Part shown: one piece after another, positions 57,621 through 64,000 of the stretch
Position numbering within the stretch: the first letter of the stretch is position 1
How the letters are laid out: each line of letters begins with the position of its first letter
Assembly (NCBI RefSeq): GCF_025854275.1
Contig: NZ_CP107567.1
Location: 868,001-932,000 of the forward strand
Length of the DNA: 64,000 nt
Direction of reading: 5' to 3'
Origin: Streptomyces peucetius
GTDB taxonomy: Bacteria > Actinomycetota > Actinomycetes > Streptomycetales > Streptomycetaceae
The notes under the pieces: model-generated
What the model saw: the letters and a program-made list of their open reading frames with translations, nothing else
What the model was told of the DNA's origin: nothing
The model's database searches: none
Program-made: the position numbers and the translations under genes

Positions 57621-58706
57621 ATGACCGAAGTTCTGCTCACGGTGGGCACACGCAAGGGGCTCTTCGTCGGCCGCAGGAGCGCCGGCACCTGGGAGTTCAC
57701 AGGCCCGCACTTCAACGCGCAGGCCGTCTACTCGATCGGCATCGACCGGCGCCGCGCCGTCCCGCGCCTCCTCGTCGGCGGCGACAGCGCCCACTGGGGG
57801 CCGTCCGTGTTCCACTCCGACGATCTGGGAGAGACATGGGTCGAGCCGGAGAAACCGGCGGTCAAGTTCCCGAAGGACACGGGCGCGTCGCTGGAGCGCG
57901 TCTGGCAGCTCCACCCTGCCACCGAGGCGGAACCCGAGGTCGTCTACGCGGGCACGGAGCCGGCGGCCCTCTTCCGCTCCGAGGACGGCGGCGAGAGCTT
58001 CGAGCTGGTCAGGCCGTTGTGGGAGCACCCGACACGCTCGCAGTGGGTGCCCGGCGGCGGCGGTGAGGCGGTCCACACGGTGGTCACCGACCCCCGTGAC
58101 CCGCGGTCCGTGACGGTCGCCGTGTCCACCGCCGGCGTGTTCCGCTCCCGCGACGGCGGCGCGAGCTGGGCCCCGTCCAACCAGGGGGTGTCGGCGGTCT
58201 TCCTGCCCGACCCGAACCCGGAGTTCGGCCAGTGCGTCCACAAGATCGCGCAGGACGCCGCCGATCCGGACCGCCTCTATCTGCAGAACCACTGGGGCGT
58301 GTTCCGCAGCGACGACGGCGGGGCCAAGTGGACCGACATCGGGACCGGGCTGCCGTCCGACTTCGGCTTCGCCGTGGCCGCCCATCCGCACCGTGCGAAC
58401 ACCGCCTACGTCTTCCCGATCACCGCCGACTCCGACCGTGTCCCCGCCGGACGCCGCTGCCGGGTCTACCGGACCGCGGACGCGGGCGAGAGCTGGGAGG
58501 AACTGTCGACCGGGCTGCCCGAGGGCGAGCACTTCGGCACCGTGCTCAGGGACGCCCTGTGCACGGACGACGCGGACCCGGCCGGGATCTACTTCGGCAA
58601 CCGCAACGGCGAGGTGTACGCGAGCGCGGACGACGGGGACAGCTGGCAGCTGCTCGCGTCGCACCTGCCTGACGTGCTGTGCGTGAGGGCGGCGGTCCTT
58701 AGGTGA
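57621..58706 (+). CDS. BNR/Asp-box repeat protein (exo-sialidase-like propeller)
   Basis: 361 residues forming a beta-propeller. Six Asp-boxes are visible: SDDLGETW, SEDGGESF, SRDGGASW, SDDGGAKW, TADAGESW and SADDGDSW. The fold matches the sialidase/Vps10/photosystem-assembly-like propellers, but the catalytic Arg triad and Tyr/Glu pair of sialidases cannot be found, so a hydrolase role is doubtful. There is no signal peptide; it appears cytosolic, which is unusual for such propellers. GGAAGG lies about 11 nt before ATG 57621. Function unknown. Confidence 0.82.
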   Translation: MTEVLLTVGTRKGLFVGRRSAGTWEFTGPHFNAQAVYSIGIDRRRAVPRLLVGGDSAHWGPSVFHSDDLGETWVEPEKPAVKFPKDTGASLERVWQLHPATEAEPEVVYAGTEPAALFRSEDGGESFELVRPLWEHPTRSQWVPGGGGEAVHTVVTDPRDPRSVTVAVSTAGVFRSRDGGASWAPSNQGVSAVFLPDPNPEFGQCVHKIAQDAADPDRLYLQNHWGVFRSDDGGAKWTDIGTGLPSDFGFAVAAHPHRANTAYVFPITADSDRVPAGRRCRVYRTADAGESWEELSTGLPEGEHFGTVLRDALCTDDADPAGIYFGNRNGEVYASADDGDSWQLLASHLPDVLCVRAAVLR

Positions 58707-59101
58707 CACCGGCGACCCCCGTCGCGGGGATCGCCGGACGCCGGGCGAGGCTGCCGGGTGCGTCGCCGCCGGGTGCGTGCGGGCGTCGCCGCCGGGCGCC
58801 TTGAGGTGGCTGACGTGTCTGTCCGTCGTGGCCGGCGTGCCTCGTTCCCGTGGTGGTCGGCCGGCCTTCGCGGATAGCGGTGGTCGGCGGCCTCGGCCTC
58901 GTACCCGGGTGGCCGGCCGGCCTGGTGCCGCGGTGGCGGCCCGGCGCCGGCGGGGGCTGCCCGGTCTCGTCCGGTGGCCGTCCGGTGCCGGTCCGTGTTC
59001 GCGTTGACGGACCCGCCCCATAGGATGCTGCCGCCGTACAGGTGACCCGGCAACGGCCGGCACCTGCTGCCGAGACGACCAGCTCCTGGAGACAACCGCC
59101 C
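58707..59101. other. 395-bp spacer with the ung promoter
   Basis: No gene is evident. Low-complexity GC runs (GTCGCCGCCGGG twice near 58763-58795) fill most of it. Near the end, TTCGCG and TAGGAT (59021-59026), 17 bp apart, fit a promoter about 70 nt before the uracil-DNA glycosylase gene. Confidence 0.45.
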
Positions 59102-59779
59102 GTGACTGCACGACCGTTGAAGGAAATCGTCGAGGCGGGGTGGGCCGACGCGCTCGCCCCCGTGGCCGAACGCATCGCCGCCATGGGCGACTTCCTGCGT
59201 GCGGAGATCGCCGCCGGGCGCACCTACCTGCCGGCCGGGCAGCATGTGCTGCGCGCCTTCCAGCAGCCGTTCGACGAGGTACGGGTCCTGATTGTCGGCC
59301 AGGACCCCTATCCCACCCCGGGCCATGCTGTCGGCCTCAGCTTCTCGGTGGCGCCCGAAGTACAGCCCTGGCCCCCGAGCCTGGACAACATCTTCCGCGA
59401 GATGCACACCGACCTCGGACACCCCCGGCCCTCCAACGGAGACCTCACGCCGTGGACCGGCCAGGGGGTGCTGCTGCTGAACAGGGCGCTCACCACCGCC
59501 CCCCGCAAGCCCGGGGCACACCGCGGCAAGGGCTGGGAGGAGGTCACCGAGCAGGCGATCCGGGCACTCGCGGCACGCGGCAAGCCGCTGGTGTCCGTGC
59601 TGTGGGGGCGCGACGCCCGCAATCTGCGTCCGCTGCTCGGCAACCTTCCCGCCATCGAGTCGTCGCACCCCTCCCCCATGTCCGCGGACCGTGGCTTCTT
59701 CGGCTCGCGGCCCTTCAGCCAAGTGAACGAGCTGCTGCTGCAGCAGGGCGCGCAGCCCGTCGACTGGCGGCTGCCGTGA
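59102..59779 (+). CDS. ung: Uracil-DNA glycosylase, family 1
   Basis: 225 residues, the normal length for Ung. The catalytic water-activating motif GQDPYP (about 66-71), the LLLNRALTT uracil pocket strand and the leucine-loop motif [14 protein letters not shown] (about 188) are intact. It removes uracil from DNA arising from cytosine deamination, which matters in such a GC-rich genome. GTG 59102 with GGAG upstream is the start. Its stop overlaps the next gene's GTG as GTGA, so the downstream kinase is translationally coupled. Confidence 0.96.
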   Translation: MTARPLKEIVEAGWADALAPVAERIAAMGDFLRAEIAAGRTYLPAGQHVLRAFQQPFDEVRVLIVGQDPYPTPGHAVGLSFSVAPEVQPWPPSLDNIFREMHTDLGHPRPSNGDLTPWTGQGVLLLNRALTTAPRKPGAHRGKGWEEVTEQAIRALAARGKPLVSVLWGRDARNLRPLLGNLPAIESSHPSPMSADRGFFGSRPFSQVNELLLQQGAQPVDWRLP

Positions 59780-60844
59780 GCTGGGTCCTCGGCGTCGACT
59801 CGGGCGGCTCCGGACTGCGGGCGGCGCTGGCCGACGCCGGGGACCCGACGGGCCCCGGCACAGGCGCCGGCCGGGGAGTGCCGGAGTACGCCGCGACCGC
59901 CGCTTCCCGCGAGCCGGTGCGCACGGGCAGCGCAGGGATCGACCCCGGGCACCTGCTGGAGCAGCTGGTGCCCATGGCGCGGGACCTGCTGGAACGGGCG
60001 GGAGCCGGCCCGCTGTCCGCCGTGGTCGTCGGCGCGGCGGGTATGGGCACACTGGGCGGCCCGCTACGGGCCGAGCTCCCGGCCGCGCTGGAGAGCGCGC
60101 TCGGCGTACGGCGGCTGGGACTGGCCGCCGACGCGGTCACGGCTTACGCGGGGGCGCTGGGCAACAGGCCGGGGGCGGTCGTCGCCGCCGGCACCGGAAT
60201 GATCGCCCTGGGCACCGATCTGACCGTCTGGCGCCGCGCCGACGGATGGGGGCACCTGCTGGGCGACTGCGGAAGCGGCGCCTGGATCGGGCGGGCAGGG
60301 CTGGAGGCCGCGCTGCGCGCACACGACGGCCGGCGAGGCGGCTCCCCCGTGCTGCTGGACCGTATGGAGTCGGTGCTCAGCGCCGCCCCGGAGCTGCCGG
60401 GCATCCTCTATCCCCGCTCCGACCGGTCGGCGGTGCTCGCGTCCTTCGCCCCGGAAGCCCCCCGCGGCCCCCCCCCACGACCCGGTGGCCGCCGGCATCC
60501 TCGAGCGGGCCGCGAGCCATATCGCCGAGGCGGCCGCAGCCGTGTGCCCGCCGCCGGACGAGGTGCCGGACGGCTGCGAGGTGGCCCTGACCGGTGGACT
60601 GCTGAAACTCGGCGAACCGCTCCTCGGACCACTGCGCGCCGAACTGGCCGGGCAGTTGCCCCACGCCCGTCCAACGCCGGCGGACGGCGATCCGCTCTTC
60701 GGGGCGGTGCGCCTCGCGGCCGCGCTGGCGGCCGGCGGACCGCGCCTGCCGGCCCACCCGACCCTGCTGTACGTGCCCGGCGGTACGCGGCAGGGCGGCC
60801 CTCGACGGGACACTCAACAGGACCGTCAAGATCCAACCGGATAA
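59776..60844 (+). pseudogene. N-acetylglucosamine kinase-like BadF/BadG ATPase with a one-base frameshift
   Basis: The first part (GTG 59776) reads VLGVDSGGSGLRAAL (phosphate motif 1), VVAAGTGMIALG and GWGHLLGDCGSGAWIGRAGL, typical of BadF/BadG/NAGK ATPases. At a run of nine C (60478-60486) the homologous sequence moves to the +1 frame and continues DPVAAGILERAASHIAEAAA, VALTGGLLKLGEPLL, DPLFGAVRLAAALA, ending at TAA 60844. Removing one C restores a protein of about 356 residues. Uncorrected, the first frame would run to 61152 into the next gene. This is either a sequencing slip in a homopolymer or a real, perhaps recent, inactivation. Confidence 0.75.
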
Positions 60845-60902
60845 AAGGGGGCAGACGGCACTCCACCGCCCCCTCCCCGAACAGCCTCGCCGGCAAAACC
60901 AG

Positions 60903-60908
60903 TAGCAT
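60903..60908 (+). promoter_or_regulatory. -10 element for a leaderless CbiX-like gene
   Basis: TAGCAT ends 8 nt before ATG 60917 and no Shine-Dalgarno is visible, which fits a leaderless mRNA. The -35 region is not recognisable. Confidence 0.4.
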
Positions 60909-60916
60909 GCGGCGCC

Positions 60917-61837
60917 ATGAGCTCCTCCACTGGGCCTGCACCCGGCCTGCCTGTACGAATGCCGCGACCCCGCCAGTCCGGACGCCACCGCCGTCCGGAA
61001 CCTGTGGCGGCTCCCGAGGGCGCACCCGCTCTCGTGCTCGCCGTGCCCGGCTCTCCCGCGCCCACCACGCGCAGCCTGGCCGAAGAGGTCATAAGCATCG
61101 CCCGGTCCGAGCTGCCCGGCCTGGAGGTCGGCATCGGTTACCTCGACGGTGACGACGCGGAGTACCCCACGCTCCAGACCGTCCTCGCGCACACCGCCAC
61201 CCGGCGCACCGAGCGGTACGAGCTCGCCAAGGCCGCCGGCCGTGAGGTGGCGGAGCCCGAGGGCCCCGCGGCGGTCGTGGTACCGCTGCTGGCCGGCCCC
61301 GACAACGCACTGATGCGCCGCATCCGCCAGGCCGTCATGGACAGCCGGGCCGCCGCCGAGCTGACGGACGTCCTCGGCCCGCACCCGCTGCTCGCGGAAG
61401 CCGTGCACGTCCGCCTCTCCGAGGCGGGCCTCGCACGCGCCGACCGCGCCCGGCTGTTCACCGTCGCCACGGCTGCCGACGGCATCATCCTGGCCACCGT
61501 CGGCGGCGAGGAGGCCGTGCAGGCCGCGGGCATCACCGGCATGCTGCTGGCCGCACGCCTGGCCGTGCCCGTGATGGCGGCCGCGCTCGACGAGGAGGGT
61601 TCGGTCGCCGCGATCGCCGAACAGCTGCGGGGCTCCGGCTCCGTGCAGCTGGCGCTCGCCCCGTACCTGGTGGGACCTGAACTTCCCGAGGGCCTGCTGG
61701 ACGCCGCCGCGAAGGAGGCCGGCTGCGCCGCCGCGGAGGCGCTCGGCGCGTACCCGGCGATCGGCAAGCTGGTGCTGTCGCAGTACACGACGGCGCTGGG
61801 CATCGCGCCGCAGGGGCAGGGGGCCGAGCAGCGCTGA
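60917..61837 (+). CDS. CbiX/sirohydrochlorin chelatase-like protein
   Basis: 306 residues. After a basic, disordered N-terminus (about 1-35) come two chelatase-like halves with PALVLAVPGSPAPTTRSL, AAVVVPLLAGPDNALMR and ADGIILATVGGEEAV. The usual metal-binding His residues of CbiX (SHGS, GxH) are replaced here (PGSPAP, LLAGPD), although HPLLAEAVHVRL keeps two His. It may therefore be a structural or regulatory relative rather than a ferrochelatase. Streptomycete genomes carry close homologues annotated this way. A TAGCAT 8 nt before ATG 60917 suggests a leaderless mRNA. A very long terminator follows. Confidence 0.7.
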   Translation: MSSSTGPAPGLPVRMPRPRQSGRHRRPEPVAAPEGAPALVLAVPGSPAPTTRSLAEEVISIARSELPGLEVGIGYLDGDDAEYPTLQTVLAHTATRRTERYELAKAAGREVAEPEGPAAVVVPLLAGPDNALMRRIRQAVMDSRAAAELTDVLGPHPLLAEAVHVRLSEAGLARADRARLFTVATAADGIILATVGGEEAVQAAGITGMLLAARLAVPVMAAALDEEGSVAAIAEQLRGSGSVQLALAPYLVGPELPEGLLDAAAKEAGCAAAEALGAYPAIGKLVLSQYTTALGIAPQGQGAEQR

Positions 61838-61867
61838 CGCGGCCGCGCGGCCGACGCGAGGAGCGTG

Positions 61868-61923
61868 CACCGGAAGGGCCCGTGCCGGGGCTGTGGACCG
61901 CCCCGGCACGGGCCCTTCCGGTG
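61868..61923 (+). terminator. Terminator with a 23-bp perfect stem
   Basis: CACCGGAAGGGCCCGTGCCG and its complement form a perfect stem (61868-61890 with 61901-61923) around a 10-nt loop. It lies 30 bp after the CbiX-like gene and is the strongest hairpin I see in the window. Confidence 0.88.
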
Positions 61924-62249
61924 TTCAACGGGGTAGGCCCGGGCCGGCCGCGGGGCGTGGGCAACGGCCCGGGGGCGTGCCCCCACCCCGTCACGCGCCC
62001 GACTTCCCGCCGCTCCCTTTTACCGAGCCTGGAGAGCCCCGGCCCCGCAGGCGCCGCTTCGCCCGGCCCTTCCGGCGGCGGACGGGCCGGGCTGCCGCGG
62101 GTGCGGCGGATGCGGCGGATCAGCCGCCGTCGAGGCACGGGGCTCCGTGCCCGGGGCCTTGGACGGACAGGCCACGCCCGGCGAGCCTCACCCCCGGCAC
62201 TACCGCACCCCGGCCCCCGGCGCTACCGGCGCCCCGGCGCCCCCGGCCG
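61924..62249. other. 326-bp GC-rich spacer without a gene
   Basis: The stretch lies 3' of both the CbiX-like gene and the convergent lactonase gene. CCCCCGGCNCTACCG occurs twice near 62190-62230 and could form the lactonase terminator. No frame gives a recognisable protein and there is no ribosome-binding site. Confidence 0.45.
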
Positions 62250-63299
62250 TCAGGCGAAGATCACGCAGGACGCCGCCGGGACGGCGAGCGTACCGGCGGG
62301 CTGCGGGACGCCGGTGGCGGCGTCGATCGAGAACCACGTCACGTCGCCCGAGCGCTCGTTCGCCGCGTACAGCCGGCGTCCGGTCGGGTCGAGGGCCAGG
62401 TCCCGCGGCCAGTGGCCGCCGCACGGGACCGTGGTGACGAGCGCCGCCCGCTCCCCCGTCGCGTCGAGCGAGAGCACGGCGATGCTGTCGTGGCCGCGCA
62501 CCGCCGCCCACAGATGGCGGCCGTCGTGCGCCACGACCGGTGTGGACGGGTACGCGGGACCGGTCGTGCCGTCCGGGACGACGGCCGTCTCGCCGACCGG
62601 TTCGAGCAGGCCCGCCGAGGCGTCCCACCGGCACACGACGACGACGGGCTCCAGCTCGGCCAGCACGTACACGTGCCGCCCGTCAGGGCGGAAGGCGAGA
62701 TGGCGCGGCCCGGTGCCGGGCGGCAGAACCGTCTCTCGGTGCGGCAGGAGCGCACCCGCCGCGGTGTCGAGGGCGCAGATCCGTACGGAGTCGGTGCCGA
62801 GGTCGACGCTCAGGATCCAGCGGCCGGTCGGGTCCGGGATCACCTGGTGGACGTGCGGCCCGTCCTGCCGTTCGAGGACCGGGCCCGCGCCCTCGTGCCG
62901 CATGACGCCCGCGAGCGGCCCCGGCGTGCCGTCGGTGCCGACGGGCAGGACGCTGACGCTGCCGGAACTGAAGTTGGCGGTCAGCAGGTGGCCCTGCGAG
63001 ACCGCGAGGTGGGTGGGGTGTCCGCCGCCCACCGGCACGCGCCGGCCGATGGGGCGCGGTGCCGCGCCGGTGGCTTCGAAGGCCGCGACCGCGCCGTCCG
63101 CCGTCTCGGAGACGGCGTGGAGCACGGTCCCGGCGGAGGTGGTCACGGCGGCGAGGTAGGACGGGTCGGCGACGGCGTCGCTCGCTCCCGTCTCCGCCAG
63201 GGCTCCGGTCTCCGGGTCGACGTCCGCGGCGACGATCCCCCGCCCGCCCGCCGACGTGAACGAACCGACGAAGGCCCGTCCCGCGCTCCTGTCCGCCAC
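62250..63299 (-). CDS. Lactonase-family beta-propeller (Pgl-type)
   Basis: 349 residues forming a seven-bladed propeller of the YbhE/Pgl lactonase class. FVGSFTSAGGRGIVAADVDP is the first blade, GGHPTHLAVSQ, GPHVHQVIPDPTGRW and GTGPRHLAFRPDGRHVYV carry the conserved Gly-His-Pro loops, and HWPRDLALDPTGRRLYAANE closes it. The family includes 6-phosphogluconolactonase and muconate-cycloisomerase-like lactonases; the actual lactone is unknown. No signal peptide. GTG 63299 follows a GAGGGGGC. No pentose-phosphate gene lies nearby. Confidence 0.87.
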   Translation of the reverse strand: MADRSAGRAFVGSFTSAGGRGIVAADVDPETGALAETGASDAVADPSYLAAVTTSAGTVLHAVSETADGAVAAFEATGAAPRPIGRRVPVGGGHPTHLAVSQGHLLTANFSSGSVSVLPVGTDGTPGPLAGVMRHEGAGPVLERQDGPHVHQVIPDPTGRWILSVDLGTDSVRICALDTAAGALLPHRETVLPPGTGPRHLAFRPDGRHVYVLAELEPVVVVCRWDASAGLLEPVGETAVVPDGTTGPAYPSTPVVAHDGRHLWAAVRGHDSIAVLSLDATGERAALVTTVPCGGHWPRDLALDPTGRRLYAANERSGDVTWFSIDAATGVPQPAGTLAVPAASCVIFA

Positions 63300-63396
63300 T
63301 GTGCCGCCCCCTCGCCGGATCTCCGGAGCGTCCGTCCGGGATCGCGATCACGCCTTTCGGCGAGACGTTAGCAGTTGGTTCAGACCAATCGGGGGC

Positions 63397-64000
63397 TCAG
63401 GCCGGCACAAGAGGGGCACGAGGGGAGGTACGCACGGGGGTGGCGAGCTCGGCGAGCGCCCGCTCCAGGTCGTGCAGATGCCGCAGTGCCGCCTCGGCCC
63501 CCGGGTGGTGCTGTGGCACCGGCACGATCTCCACGGCCACCGTTGCCGACGGCGGCGCCACGAGGGCGTGGACCGCCGCCTCCACCCGTCCGCAGGCCGC
63601 CGCGAGGCGGGCGTCGTGGGACGCCTGGGGGTCCGCCGCGACGGCGGCCAGACCCCGCACCTCACGGGCGCAGTCGTCGAGGAGTGCGACGACGTGACGG
63701 GCCCGCGCCTTGCGGGCGCGCAGCGGCGAGAGCGGGTGCATCAACGGCGCGAGCGACAGCCGGACCCGTCCCAGGAGCCCTTCGAGTTCGGTGACGTACG
63801 GGGCCGGGTCGGCGTCCGCCGACCCGGCCAGGCGCGCGGCGGCCTCGGAGGTGCAGCGGTGCACGCAGCGCACGGCTTGCCCGATCCAGGCGTGGGTGGT
63901 GGCGTGCGTGGTGACGGGCAGGACGAACAGCACGGCCAGCGTCGCCCCCAGCGCGCCGACGGCCGTCTCCGCCAGCCGGAGCACCAGCAGGGCGGGCTCG
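63397..64000 (-). CDS. FUSC-family membrane protein, C-terminal part (cut by the window)
   Basis: The frame is open beyond base 64000; about 200 C-terminal residues are visible. One hydrophobic segment (ETAVGALGATLAVLFVLPV) is followed by a long soluble helical domain rich in Ala, Arg and Glu (LEGLLGRVRLSLAPLMHPLS, ARHVVALLDDCAREVRGLAA), the usual layout of FUSC/aromatic-acid exporter proteins. The role is likely export or envelope function. The true start and the remaining membrane helices are outside the window, so function is uncertain. Confidence 0.7.
   Translation of the reverse strand, partial: EPALLVLRLAETAVGALGATLAVLFVLPVTTHATTHAWIGQAVRCVHRCTSEAAARLAGSADADPAPYVTELEGLLGRVRLSLAPLMHPLSPLRARKARARHVVALLDDCAREVRGLAAVAADPQASHDARLAAACGRVEAAVHALVAPPSATVAVEIVPVPQHHPGAEAALRHLHDLERALAELATPVRTSPRAPLVPA

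Noticed and set aside
59140..61152. A 670-codon frame across ung, the kinase and the CbiX-like gene
   Set aside because: Only the middle part matches the kinase; its ends are shadows of ung and the CbiX-like gene in another frame.
1..64000. A biosynthetic gene cluster, prophage, defence island or tRNA/rRNA gene
   Set aside because: No PKS, NRPS, terpene cyclase, capsid, integrase, restriction or Cas motif, and no cloverleaf or rRNA core sequence could be recognised by eye; a tRNA scan would confirm this.

Overview
The window looks like chromosomal arm DNA of a Streptomyces or a close relative. It is very GC-rich, third codon positions are almost all G or C, GTG starts are common, several mRNAs look leaderless, and many proteins match families typical of streptomycetes (DUF6643, DUF4865, DUF5134, DUF6332, DUF6421, DUF6986, SCO4225-type and Rv1733c-type proteins, a mycothiol-dependent MDMPI enzyme, a Ddn-like F420 oxidoreductase). 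I see no rRNA, tRNA, CRISPR array, prophage or PKS/NRPS cluster. The only mobile trace is a small decayed IS5-type transposase at about 24.5 kb. Both ends cut genes: an HpnB-like glycosyltransferase on the left and a FUSC-type membrane protein on the right.

Layout. 0-9 kb: glycosyltransferase, TerA-like double-TerD protein, DUF6643, Rv1733c-type membrane protein, a beta-helix/AAA+ fusion, and a large membrane protein with a split alpha/beta-hydrolase signature. 9-13.4 kb: DeoR regulator, two SRPBCC proteins, Cds1-like PLP enzyme, small unknown protein, anti-sigma-type ATPase. 13.4-18.5 kb: SHOCT/ABC-ATPase/FtsX operon divergent from a TetR-DUF4865 pair. 18.5-25 kb: BrkB/YihY, a minisatellite-like spacer, ROK regulator with divergent MFS transporter, SCO4225-type protein, MDMPI enzyme, S1 protein, IS5 fossil. 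25-37 kb: NarL-type two-component system, TetR with twin operators, F420 oxidoreductase, geranylgeranyl-reductase-type flavoprotein, M20 peptidase, P-loop/Nudix fusion, ROK sugar kinase divergent from a LacI regulator, DUF6986. 37-41.5 kb: etfBA, flavin reductase, thioredoxin, PlsC. 41.5-46.1 kb: five minus-strand genes (DUF6421, SDR, threonine aldolase, transglutaminase, B3/B4). 46.5-56 kb: GDPD, GNAT, DUF5134, M56 peptidase, PAP2, HAD, TetR, secreted LVIVD protein divergent from a DUF305 lipoprotein, FprA-like reductase. 56-64 kb: ArsR regulator and Old Yellow Enzyme separated by a six-unit 17-bp repeat, BNR-repeat protein, uracil-DNA glycosylase, frameshifted N-acetylglucosamine kinase, CbiX-like protein, lactonase, FUSC protein.

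Most genes are short local-regulation modules: a one-component regulator next to one or two enzymes, with visible inverted or direct repeats at the shared promoter. The strongest unexplained signals are the exact 17-bp repeat ladder at 56230-56321, twin TetR dyads 52 bp apart (27981-28049), nested dyads at 42811-42858, the split membrane hydrolase, the beta-helix/AAA+ fusion, and the uncharacterised five-gene set at 41.5-46.1 kb. No single region is clearly a new defence or biosynthetic system. Start codons were chosen from visible Shine-Dalgarno or -10 elements and are less certain than stops.
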